This document shows, piece after piece, positions 11,081-21,590 of a stretch of 64,000 bases of DNA (its first letter is position 1; the number at the start of each line of letters is the position of its first letter). Source of the DNA: Ottelia alismoides (taxonomy: Eukaryota > Streptophyta > Magnoliopsida > Alismatales > Hydrocharitaceae). The translations under genes and the position numbers were made by a program. The DNA lies in assembly GCA_037367405.1 (NCBI GenBank), contig JAZKJV010010132.1, forward strand, positions 496,001 through 560,000. The letters run 5' to 3'. The notes beneath the pieces are model-generated. The model was not told where the DNA came from. It did no database searches and saw nothing but the letters and a program-made list of their open reading frames with translations.

Positions 11081-11219
11081 CTGCAACTGTGACAGGGGAA
11101 TCATCATCCTTGGCCTTGATCAGCTCCCTAGACCTCCCAACGAACCCGTCCTGCACCCGCTGGCACAGCCCACACACCAACTGCACTACCCTTACCGCCA
11201 CATCCAACACCACCTCCAT
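11081..11219 (-). CDS. HAL2-like 3'(2'),5'-bisphosphate (PAP) phosphatase, first coding exon only
   Basis: The exon encodes MEVVLDVAVRVV, then LCQRVQ, then KAKDDDSPVTVA, and ends in a phase-1 GT donor (GTTGCAG|GTCC). This is the N-terminus of the plant SAL1/HAL2-like family, where KSKDDDSPVTVADF follows an N-terminal helix. Family enzymes hydrolyse 3'-phosphoadenosine 5'-phosphate to AMP with Mg2+ and control sulfur metabolism and retrograde stress signalling. SPVTVA lies next to the substrate and metal site; the catalytic acidic and later motifs would be in following exons. An upstream in-frame extension to 11477 is possible, but the family usually starts at this methionine. The local GC content is far higher than in the surroundings. 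No further exon was found to the left, so the gene is partial here: either a very long intron or a stranded fragment. Confidence 0.68.
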
Positions 11220-11640
11220 CGCCACGCTCCTCCTCTTCACCTCTGCAACCGCGACGGGAGAAGAAGACGAGGCGAGAAGAAGATCTGATGGGCGAATTTC
11301 CGAAACATTCAACTCGTCCAATGAGCAGCCCACGAGTTTCCTTGCACACGACAGCGAGCGAGCTGCCCTGCTTACGCCCTTCCGCCATCTGCCCCTCCTG
11401 CGAGCGCCAAACCCCCACCCGCCGGGGGCCATGGCGCAGGCCGATCTCGCCATGTGGCTCGTGATGTACAAATGCATGGACGGGTTGGGGATCGAGAACT
11501 CGCACAGTGATTGCGCTGGGGATCGATTCTCGAGGTGAAAATGGGAGGGAGTTCGGAATGTGGAGGGAGATGGAACAAGGTATAATCAGAAGGAATTGAC
11601 GTTTGTGTGTGGCGGGGTTGGGTTTTTATTTGTTAATTAA
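11220..11640 (-). promoter_or_regulatory. Probable 5' UTR or promoter-proximal region of the HAL2-like gene
   Basis: GC-rich sequence directly upstream of the start codon in the minus direction. The open frames on both strands overlap one another and look like chance frames in GC-rich DNA. Beyond 11580 the sequence turns AT-rich (TTTTTATTTGTTAATTAATTG near 11620). No clear TATA box can be assigned. Confidence 0.4.
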
Positions 11641-11743
11641 TTGTTAAATCCGTAGTCTTCTGGACCTCCGACGGTGAGATATCCGTCTAATAATAAAATG
11701 CGGTCAACCAATAGTTTGGGTTTTAAACCAAACACGACACTAA

Positions 11744-11870
11744 ATCGGAAATCTTGCTGAAATGGTCAGATCTGATTGATCTGATCCATGTAATCAATTT
11801 GGTTCAACTGATCGGAAATCTTGCTGAAATGGTCAGATCTGATCCATATAATCAATTTGGTTCAACTGGA
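11744..11870 (+). repeat. Two ~60-67-bp direct repeats
   Basis: The block starting ATCGGAAATCTTGCTGAAAT at 11744 is repeated at 11811. The second copy lacks a short TGATCTGAT duplication. Both end in CAATTTGGTTCAACTG. This is a small tandem duplication in AT-rich intergenic DNA. Confidence 0.85.
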
Positions 11871-12160
11871 TGATAATGTCATCATTATATAAAACCAGAT
11901 TAACCCGGACCGGTGAAAAAAAGTAGTTGAACCGGCTAATCAAACATAAATGAAATTATATAATATACACTTGGTATACTTGAAATATATATAAAATACA
12001 TAGGTAATGTATATATTTCACACTATACATAAAGTATTTTCTTATACTCCCCATCAAATATCATACATATCATATATATACATAATATTTGGATTAGATG
12101 CTCTATAACATGATAATAATTTAATTATATTTAAAACCCAATACATTCAAACAGTTGTAT

Positions 12161-12370
12161 TAGTGTAGTTGGTTAGTAATGTGAAATCGGTAACCAAAAG
12201 TCATGGGTTCAACTCCGGGTCAAAAAATAGGTTGAACCAAACAGGTTATTTAAAATTTAAATAATTGAACCAAACCAACATAAACCGGTAAACAGGACCG
12301 GTCCAGGCCTAGTTCACCGGGCGGATCGATCGAACCGGCCGGTCCGATCCGATTTCAAAAACACTGGTTT
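12161..12370 (+). repeat. tRNA-derived, SINE-like repeat with pol III A and B boxes
   Basis: TAGTGTAGTTGG at 12161-12172 fits the A-box consensus, and GGTTCAACTCC at 12206-12216 fits the B-box consensus, spaced about as in a tRNA gene. The intervening sequence does not fold convincingly as a functional tRNA. It is followed by a CCGGTCC-rich tail (about 12280-12360) seen in plant dispersed repeats. Boundaries are uncertain and no target duplication was found. Confidence 0.45.
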
Positions 12371-12374
12371 GGGC

Positions 12375-13207
12375 ATGAAGCAAGGAGTTCGATGTTAGTC
12401 TGATCAGGTTAGGCGGAAGTTGCGGGTGTCGTTAATTGACCGGCTCACGGATAAGGCATCGAACCCAATCATTCGTGATGCTTTTCAAGTCTTTGCGACA
12501 AAATATGCGTGGGTGCAGTGCTGCACTCGTCACATGATCGCATGCGTCCAGGGGGGCTGTCATGAGTCAGATGGTAAATAACAGCAAGAGGGATTTGAGG
12601 GCAATCTTTTTATTATATATAAAAGAGCGTGGTTATTGTATTTTATATTACAAATGCGTTTCATGCTTTCCTAATAACTTGAGTGAAATTAATGGTAATT
12701 ATGGGTGCATGGACTTTATTTGGTAAGCAATAACTAGCGTGTGAATATTTAGTCAGTCGTTGGATTTTTGCATGATGATGTATTTGGTGATATTATATCA
12801 CCATCATAACATCGGCTGATGTTTGACCATACCAACTTGTGTTCCAAGTACGATCACTATGGTGAGAGTTTCGAGATGTGGTTGATAAAGGATGAGAAAT
12901 GCAACTGGTGTCACGTAACAAGAGAAAAACATACATAGTTCGATGACTTATTGTCATGTTATGGCATATAAATCAATAGATCGTTTCCTGTACCTGTGGA
13001 AAATTAGTGATAACTCGAGAAACTTTTACTCGATTACATAGTACAGTGGTTGATGGCAATTTAGCTTTGACTCATACCTCACATCGTCGAGGATCTTCAT
13101 CAATGAGCGGTGAACTTGGGAAGTTTGCACAGGGTTTTCCACACATGATTAATGATTGCGTGTTCAATGCACTCGTCGGACGTGTAACCTGACATGAGAT
13201 GAGATGG
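12375..13207. other. Intergenic DNA without recognisable feature
   Basis: Mixed composition, with no domain-bearing frame and no terminal repeats recognised. The 61-codon frame at 13007-13192 has no family resemblance. Confidence 0.5.
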
Positions 13208-13215
13208 GTCTTGTG

Positions 13216-14760
13216 TAGGGCTGTCAGGAAAATCTCAGGTTCGATATTCGCTCAGGTTCGATTCGATAAAAGTCCGATTCGAATTCGATTCGATCATAAA
13301 CGAACCGAACCTTAACACAACTTTGGGCTCGTTTACATAAACGAACCGAACCTTGAAATGGTAGGTTCGCTCAGGTTCGGTTCGTTAATAGTTCGATATA
13401 AATATAAATAAATAAATAAATAAATTATTATACATATATATAATATGATCTGGGAGTTGGGGTCTCGTATAAAGCTCACAAGTCACACATAACCCTTATA
13501 TATATTTGTGTTCAATTTTTAGAAACTAAAGGATGTAATATGAAATTTTCCCCAAAAACCCTAAGGTTCCTATCCCCTAACATTCCAAATCCCACAGCCG
13601 CCTCTCCTCTTTTCTCTTCCCTTTCATCTACCCACCGCCGACGCAACCCTCCTCCTACCTAGCGGCCGCCGTGCAGCCCTACTCCTCCTCCAGGCGATCG
13701 TCGGTGCCGCATCCTGTCCTCATCCTTGCAGCTGCTGCTCCCGCTCCCCCTCTCTACGCGGTCGCCGCAATTGCTCCCCCTCTCCAAGCGGCCACCGTGC
13801 AGCCCTACTCCACCTCCAGGCCACCGCCGGTGCTGCATCCCCTCCTCCAATCGGTCCTACTCCCGCTCCCCCACTCCACACGTCGCAGCACCTGCTCCCC
13901 CTCTCCAAGTGGCCGCCGCATAGCCCTACTCCACCTCCAGGAGACCGCCGACACCGCATACCCTCCTCCTCCAACCGGCCCTTCTCCCACTCCCCCTCTC
14001 CATGCGGCCACTGCAGTCGTTGCTCCAGCTCCCCCTCTCCACGTGGCCGACGTAGCCGCTGCTCCCACTCCCCCTCTCAACGCGGCCGTTGTAGCCGCTA
14101 CCAACCAACGACCAGCAACCGTCGCTCCTCCTCTCCTCCTCGCAAGCAACAACAACCCGTAACGGCACGACAACTTCTCAAGGTTTGCATTGAACTGTGA
14201 ATATGGCATCTTTTTCCCATTGCTGCATTTCTTAGTTAAATTCGTAAGATAGAACTGCAAATTAGTAATTTTTCTTAATGATTTGTGCATATCTTATTAA
14301 AAGTATAAGCTTTATTATTGCATTAAATTTTGGTTGCTCCATTATTTGTTAAGAATTAGTATCTTATTTGGGAGGATTAGTATCTTAAAATGCATAAAAT
14401 TTATTATTGTGTGGTATGTAAAATATTACATGTTAAAAATTATTAAATTTTGATCCATTGGTGATTACATTGTAGATACACCATCCCCCAATACTTTGTA
14501 TATAATCGAACCTTTAATGAATCGAATCTTTAACGAATCGAACCGAACCTTCACGAACCTAACGTGTGTCCATTCACTTTGTATATAATCGAACCTTTAA
14601 CGAACCGAACCGAACCTTCGCGAATCTCAACCGAATCGAACCAAACCTGAACATGATTTTAAGCTTATCGAACCGAGCCGAACCCGAACCTATATACCTA
14701 ATAAACGAACCGAACCGGACCCGGGTAGGTTCGCTCAGGTTCGGTTCGTTTACACCCCTA
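13216..14760. mobile_element. Non-autonomous hAT element, 1,545 bp, with 8-bp TSD GTCTTGTG
   Basis: GTCTTGTG at 13208-13215 recurs exactly at 14761-14768. The termini are short imperfect inverted repeats: TAGGGCTGT on the left, and reading inward from the right TAGGGGTGT. The subterminal regions are filled with GAACCGAACC-type motifs in both orientations over about 200 bp on each side. Short TIRs, an 8-bp duplication and subterminal motif clusters are hAT hallmarks. No hAT transposase (zinc-finger BED, DDE or dimerisation domain) is present, so it depends on a relative. Confidence 0.9.
13663..14160 (+). repeat. GC-rich core of the hAT element with three diverged ~125-bp repeats
   Basis: Units starting near 13663, 13790 and 13911 share CAGCCCTACTC followed by CACCTCCAGG and a CCGCCG block. 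Read as protein on plus this gives only Ala/Pro/Ser/Leu low-complexity sequence (13671-14162), so a coding role is unlikely. It may be the retained 5' leader of an autonomous hAT or a captured host fragment. Confidence 0.7.
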
Positions 14761-14768
14761 GTCTTGTG

Positions 14769-15459
14769 GAGCCCCGCTTTGTAGTAAGTGTGTGTATAAA
14801 TACAATAGCACTTGTAAACTCTTTTTTTATATTTACACTTAATGTTAGCACCATTAGTGGATTATTGTTCGTAATGTTACCTTTTTTACGTAGACCAGAC
14901 AAGTATTCTTGAGCAGCCGTAATAATAAGCATTGTGTCGATCCAAGCTTCATCACTATTTCTAATGCATCGCGCTCAAGTCCCCGATATGTTATCAAGGA
15001 AAGCTAACCTTGACAAATTGTTGGTTCCAAGCACAATTGTACTCGTTGACAATCCTCTAATAAGTTTAAGCCCAAGTTCTCAAGTGCTAACCCCCCACTC
15101 TTATAACCTACTATGAAACCTTGACGTATCAAAAACATTAAATCTAAAAACTTGATCTGATTCAGTATTCAAATTAGACAAATGGGCATTGTATCTTGTA
15201 TTACTCTTCAAAACCTTTCCAATGAGCCCAAGGACTTCGAAAACAAACATTGTATCCAAAAGTTATGCGAGAAACAAGATTGTTTATGATTATTTGAACC
15301 CATAACTGAACCTATATAAGACAAGTGGTTCGACCAGTTATCCATTCCACCAATTCGGTTCACCAGAGAGCTACTGGAGAAGCTCGTAGATGCTCCGCTG
15401 CAGCTACCAACCATTGATCAGCTAGACGAATGTGCCATTTCGAAGAGGATGTCTAAGTC
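14769..15459. other. Intergenic DNA without recognisable feature
   Basis: No domain, splice structure or terminal repeat recognised; short frames only. Confidence 0.5.
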
Positions 15460-17310
15460 ATATGAAGGAGAGGGTTTTCAACTCATGCATCGTGGAAGCA
15501 TAGAGATCGCATCATATGAGATCTAGATCGACTAGTCTACTAGCCGCAAAGAGCAGAAGATAATAAAAAAAATGATGAAACTGCAAGACATGGGAACTAT
15601 TCCTATGTCATTTCATCTTGATCACAAACAAGTATTGGTGTTATCTCTTGTAGCATGATCGTAGTCCTCGTGTCTCTAAATGAAGAAACCTCGTGTCTCA
15701 AGTCTGATCCGATGAAGAGAGCACTTTCGGGTATGTGGATGAGGCGTGTGCTTCCTGCAATCCAAGTTGATGCTCCGGGTGTGGAGCCTTCTTATTTCGT
15801 CTCACGAAATCCCTAATCTTCCTCGCGAGCATGGGCCACCAAAAGAGACAAAGATCCACGAGCAGTCGATCAGGCAATACAATGGTAGCGCGATGACAAT
15901 GGAGTTCTCTCAACAAACCTAGAGTGGATGGCCACTAGGGTTGGAGAGGGAGAACCTTGGACATGTATGAGAGAGACAGAGAGAGAGAGAATTTTGTTGC
16001 TTCAACTTGTGTCTAGATAAAGCATGGGATTGGCCATTCTCTTATACAAAATTGGATGGCTAGGATACACTCAAAATTGAAATCAATTGTCTATTTTTTA
16101 TTACAATAATTTACAATAATAATTATTAAATTTAAAAGGAATAAATTAATTAAAGATATTCTTCAATATGTTTAATTATGATTAAAATAATTTAATGTGT
16201 AATAATAAGGAAGGAGGGGAGCCTCCTTCCCAATTAGGGTGGACAGCCACCATGGAGATTCTCCACGTGGTCATCCATGCCTAATATGAATGGAGCCTCC
16301 TTCTCGTTCTAAGTGATGAGATTCTCAATCTCATAATGTTTTCCACATGTTTCGACAATTTTTGTTGCTTGAATTTTCACCAAAGTAATTCCAAATTATT
16401 TTGTGATCATTTTAATCATCACACTGAAAATTATGATTCATATTCGTCCATCCAATATTAAGTGTAAACCACTTTTTCATTCAATTGTACATTGTGAATC
16501 CAAATCACATTTTATTGTATAATGTGAATACCATTCGCATTAACTTAATGAATTGAAGGTCATATTTACAATTAAAACTCTATGTGATATTATGAATCAA
16601 ATTCACAATATAAATATAATTATTGGGAACAGTGCTATCCACATTAATCATTTATATGATAATTAGATCCAAATTAGTTATCTTAAATGCCTCTCCACGT
16701 GTGTTCAAATTATGTGGATCATATCTATACTATTAATAATAATCAAATCGTATTTAATCATCAACTTTCTAATGCTCAGATATTGTTAACAATAGAATTA
16801 TTCTTGAACTCTTTCAAGAACAATGTGCTCTCTCCACGGATAGTTGGAAATAAATACATGGTGATTGTATATTCCACGTATAATGACTTGGGTAATGAGA
16901 TCTAATCTCATATCCATATCTACGTGAGTGTTCAGAGATGTCTGATCAAGGCATATAGAATATATAATCCTCTCATTGCATCGGAATCATGTTCAGATCA
17001 ATTTCCAATATTTAGGCTAAGATTGGATAATTAGTCTATTGAGTAAAGCCACTAAAATTCCAGCATGTTTCATCACTCCCTCATAATGGAAGCATCACGG
17101 TTATACAATCGATTAAGATCACATCATCCTCAAGTATTCCTAATACTTATAAGTCTTGCATACTGAAAGGCCTAGACTAATCCCGATGTTTTTTCACTTT
17201 TGAATTGTCCTCTTCAAGTTTCATTGTTAAATTTCTCCATGACCAAAAGCATATATCATACATATAAATCATGTCATGCTTCCAAAGTAAGACGACCACG
17301 AATGAAAACG
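15460..17310 (-). mobile_element. Old truncated LTR of the Copia A/B family
   Basis: Aligns by eye, with much divergence, to the LTR at 18951-20920 in the same direction. Shared blocks include CTCAAGTCTGATCCGATG (compare CTCAAGTCCGATCCGACG), a GA-rich tract near 15970 matching that near 19440, and GCTTCCAAAGTAAGACGACC near 17280. About 0.7 kb corresponding to the 5' part of the LTR (minus sense) is missing and no internal region is attached. It shows that this family was active here long before copies A and B. Confidence 0.75.
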
Positions 17311-18945
17311 ATCCTTGAAGGTAGTAATTTCTAACCCCATCGCCTTGTTGTTAGCCTACACAATCCTTTTGCATCATTTTCATGTTGATCTATTCTATAA
17401 ATCGTCCATTATAATGCATGCAAACTTGAATTATGCCCCATGTTACCATCTTCTGTTGAATTTTGCGATAGATTCAATGATGAGAAAAACATGAGATATG
17501 TCGTCAATTACATCCTCGTTGAATGTTTTATCTACTTACATATTTTTTTTCGAATCCGTTAAGAAAATGTGGACACATAAAACTTGAGTCTAAACACAGA
17601 TTTCCGCATTGATCAATCGGTGTTGATGTACTGATCCATCATGCCTAGTTGATCAGGTCAATTGTACTAATCTATCATCACAGATGGGGTGATCAACTAG
17701 TACTAGTCCTTATGGTATATCATGTAACATGCATAGACAATTGATTAATCGGTAAACATTTGTTTCAATAATGATATATTGCAGTACAGCCCCTTAACTA
17801 TCAATAAAAAACAAGTCGTAATATTTCTGTGAAAAAAGGATTGGGTCTAGTTTATCTTGGATAAGTCCAAGGTCAAATACAAGGATACGAGCATTTAATT
17901 TAGTTACTCTAGGTATTTAATTAAGTCATTAATAAGTTAATCTGAACCAAGAAAATGCAAAGCATGATTTTTTATAATTTTTTAAATGCAACAATATTGA
18001 ATGACAAGATAATGCTAATGCATACAAAATGATAACATGCGCAAAATCACAAACAAAAAGTGCAATAAAGAGAGGTCTTGATTTAATCTTAATTTATTAA
18101 TTACAATGAGTTGTTAAACCAATCAAATCTAATTGCAAATCATTCTAATCATTAGGTCTCCTCGTTTATTCATTTAAAAAATTCAATTAAGAAATGCATG
18201 CACTTTCATTAGGTAAATTAACAAAATAAAAATTACAAGTAATTATAGTGCGATTCAATTTAATATAATGAAACAGTGAAGCAAATATATTGATTAATCA
18301 CACTTTCATGTGATTTATTTAATTAAACGAATCAATAAGATCAAGACATCTTCTTTAATTTTCAATGCTCTGTCAGATAAATAATTTTAGCAAACCACGC
18401 ACATAGAATCAAAGAGATTATAATTCAATTTAAAACAAGATCAATTTCATAGAAAATAGATATATATATATATATATAAAGATATTGAGGTTTGAATACA
18501 AAGGTTTTTTTTGCAAAGAAAATTTAATTGAAAACGTAACTAAACATCACAAATTAAACCATGTAGGGATACAAGTGTAATAATAATATGCTTGGGATAA
18601 ATAAGCAAATTACACATACACGTGACTTATATTTATTATCCATGCCCCGGGGGTCTTGTGCATATAATCCACCTTCACGTGCTTCCGGCACATGTTCTGG
18701 ACTGGAGTGCAATATCTAACCTACAGTGGGGTTCTTCTGCAACTTATCCAGTAACGCAGGCATGAAGCGTGTGGCTCTAGGTCATCTACTTTGAACCTGA
18801 GGTCTGAGGTGATGGCTCGGATGGCGCTTTGGTTAACAATCAAAACCGTTCAATCAGATCCCGATATCTAATCCTACGACAATTGCTAATCAAAGCTTCT
18901 TCTTCCTCCTTTTGTGTGTGACGACGAAACCAGGGCTCCTTTGAA
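17311..18945. other. AT-rich intergenic DNA, with a gene-like GC patch near 18640-18945
   Basis: 17311-18640 has no recognisable feature apart from an (AT)n tract near 18460. 18640-18945 is less AT-rich. Before elements A and B inserted, it continued into 29534-29719 and then 38449 onward. No protein family was recognised across that rejoined host sequence. Confidence 0.45.
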
Positions 18946-18950
18946 GTTGC
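18946..18950. repeat. 5-bp target-site duplication of Copia A, left (GTTGC)
   Basis: GTTGC directly before the left LTR; an exact copy follows the right LTR at 29529-29533. Confidence 0.93.
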
Positions 18951-21590
18951 TGTAGGATATGGTTAGATCCTCAAGCGCATCACGGAAGCGTGAGCGTCGC
19001 ATCGAATACGACGAAGAACGACTAGTCGCACTAGTTGTTCTATGCAGCGGAAATTAAAAAATTTTCTTGCGACGAAACCACATGATCCAAGAACACTTCT
19101 CGGATCGTTTCGTCTAAACCACAAACAAGTATTAGGTTTACCTCTTGAAGCCTGGTTGTGATCGAGTCTCTAAACAAAGAGACCTCCTGTCTCAAGTCCG
19201 ATCCGACGGAGGAGACGCTTGCGAGCGCGGGGATGAACCGCGTGCTTCTCGCAATCCATGTTGATGATCCAAGCGGCGGATCTCCTGATCTCGACACACG
19301 AGATCCGATGTCTTCTTCACGAGCGGGGCGCACCGAAGGAGACGGAGATCCTCGAGCAAACCATCGGGCAGCATAACGACGATGCCGCAGCGATGGAGAA
19401 CCTCTCTAGGGCATCCATGGTGGACGGCCACATGAGAGAGAGAGAGGACGTGTAGAGAGAATGAGAGAGAGAGAGAGATTTGTTGCCTCAACTTATGTGT
19501 CAAAGAAGAGCAATGGGGTGCCTCTCCTTATATAGGGTTTTGGGTTCCATGGATCTCAATCCATGTGTCAACACAAATCCAATGGTCCACATTAATTTGT
19601 GTTTCTTTCAATGGTCATGATTTGTTGCTAAAAACACAACAACAATTAATTTAATTTAAATTAAATATAGTTGATAAATCAACACAATATAATTACAAAA
19701 TTAAATCATCAATACATGGAGATAATGAAAGGAGAGAAAGCCTCCTTCCATGTGGAGAAGGGGGACAGCCTCCCTTTCCTAATGGGAGTGGTGGCCGTCC
19801 ACCCTCCTCCATTAGGAAGGTGGCTATTTCACCTTTTATGTAATCTCCATTATTTGCAACAACTTTTGTTGCAAATTATTTCACAAAAAATAAATCCAAT
19901 TTATTTTGTGAACATTGCAATCATGCCATTGAAAATTTGTGAATCACATTCACAACCCAAAACAAAATGTAAATTACATTTTCAATTTGATGTCCAATGT
20001 GAATCCAATTCACATTAACATTTAATTAACAAATGTAAATTACAAATAGCTCTCTCTTATATATTATAAATCACATTTATAATATATATGATTAATATGG
20101 ATATTGCTATCCACATTATTCATATCCATGATAATTAAATCATATTTAATCATCTTGGATCTCTATTCTCTTGTGTTCAAATAATATGAATCATATTCAC
20201 ATTATTTACATCTTTGATAATTAAATCTCATTTAATTATCTAAGATAACTCTCTTTATAATATGAATCAAATTCATATTACTCATGATAATTAAATCACA
20301 TTCAATTATCCATTTTCTCAATGCTCGGATACATATATCAACAATAGAATTATCCATGAACTCCTTCAAGGATAATGCGCTTTCTCCGCAGATACTTGGA
20401 GATAAGGACAGGGCGATTGTATTGTTCCACGTATAGTGACATGGATATTGAGATCGTATCTCAAATCCAGATCGCGGGCCTCCCATAGATGCTTGATTAA
20501 ATCAAGACCGTAAATCTAATCTTCTCATTATATCTGAATCACATTCAGATCAATGTCCAACACTTGGACCAAGATCAGATCACTTCTCTACTGAGAGGAG
20601 TCACTAAAATCCAGACCCGTTTCATCACTCCCTAGGAATGGAAACGTCATGGTTATACAATCGTTTATGATCACATCACCCTCAGGTATTCCCAATACCT
20701 GTACATCCTGCATACTAGAAGACTCAGACTAAACCCGAAGTATTCGATCAACTTTATACTGTCTACTTCATGGTTTTATCAGTAAGTTTCTCATTCGATC
20801 GTTGGGAGTCGGTATCGATCATATACTTTCCAAAAGCATATATCATACCTAGGTCTTGATCATATACTTTCCAAAAGTATATATCAAACCTACAAATTCA
20901 GTCAAGCTTCCAAAGCGAGACGACCGTGCGCACGGAATTTGATTCTTCCCAATATCTCATGAGTGAGCTCATGTCTTCCGGTTCAGTAACTGAACCTGTA
21001 TGATCCCTTTGAGAGATCGTATTACTCATATGCCCTTATATGCACACCAGCGCGCCGGTGTGTAGACCTTGATTAGGTCATCAACCTATTGGTCTGCCAA
21101 ATGTACATACTTAGACATATAGCAACACATCTGTCTCCGGTCAGAGGATGCGTGCCTATATCATGACAGCATACGATATAAGACTTTGGTTATCTCGATC
21201 TCGTTAAGTCAACTCTTTGACCTAACTAATCTGACACCTCCGAATCTCTATTCCTATGCAGAGGACCTGCATCAAGAGGTCGGTCAGATATCAGCCTTCA
21301 GAGATAAGGATTGCCATCTCCTACTCAGGCTGGAGATCATCTCTTAACAATCATTTGATGGTGCTTGATGAGTCCTCAATCTAACTCTTTAGATATTCAT
21401 CCAAGCACCAGCCTCTATGATTCAATAGTTGAATCAACAGCTGTATGATCATCAAGATGGCCATGGTACATAACCCTAATTGTACTAAGGGACCTATTAT
21501 GCAAATTATGTATTCTTCATTTCAGATTAAGGAGTGAATTGCAATAACATTTATTGCATAATGGCTCGCCGTGGGCTCGCATTTCCAACA
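18951..21590 (-). repeat. Copia A 3' LTR (2,640 bp)
   Basis: In minus sense it starts TGTTGGAAATGCGAGCC and ends CATATCCTACA. Near-identical to 26887-29528. It contains a (GA)n run near 19435-19480, two base pairs shorter than in the partner. Confidence 0.95.

Noticed and set aside
11089..11538. 149-codon plus-strand frame and two further minus frames over the same DNA
   Set aside because: Chance frames in GC-rich DNA; only the minus frame ending KAKDDDSPVTVA matches a family, and only up to the donor at 11080.
12161..12232. A functional tRNA gene
   Set aside because: A and B boxes fit, but the acceptor and anticodon stems do not pair convincingly; a SINE-like repeat is the better reading.
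13671..14162. 163-codon frame and its antisense partners as genes
   Set aside because: Ala/Pro/Ser/Leu and Gly/Arg low complexity from diverged repeats inside a hAT element; no domain.
19040..19455. Open frames of 65-103 codons in the A LTRs, duplicated at 26976-27391
   Set aside because: They are in LTR sequence, overlap in several frames, and recur only because the LTRs are near-identical.
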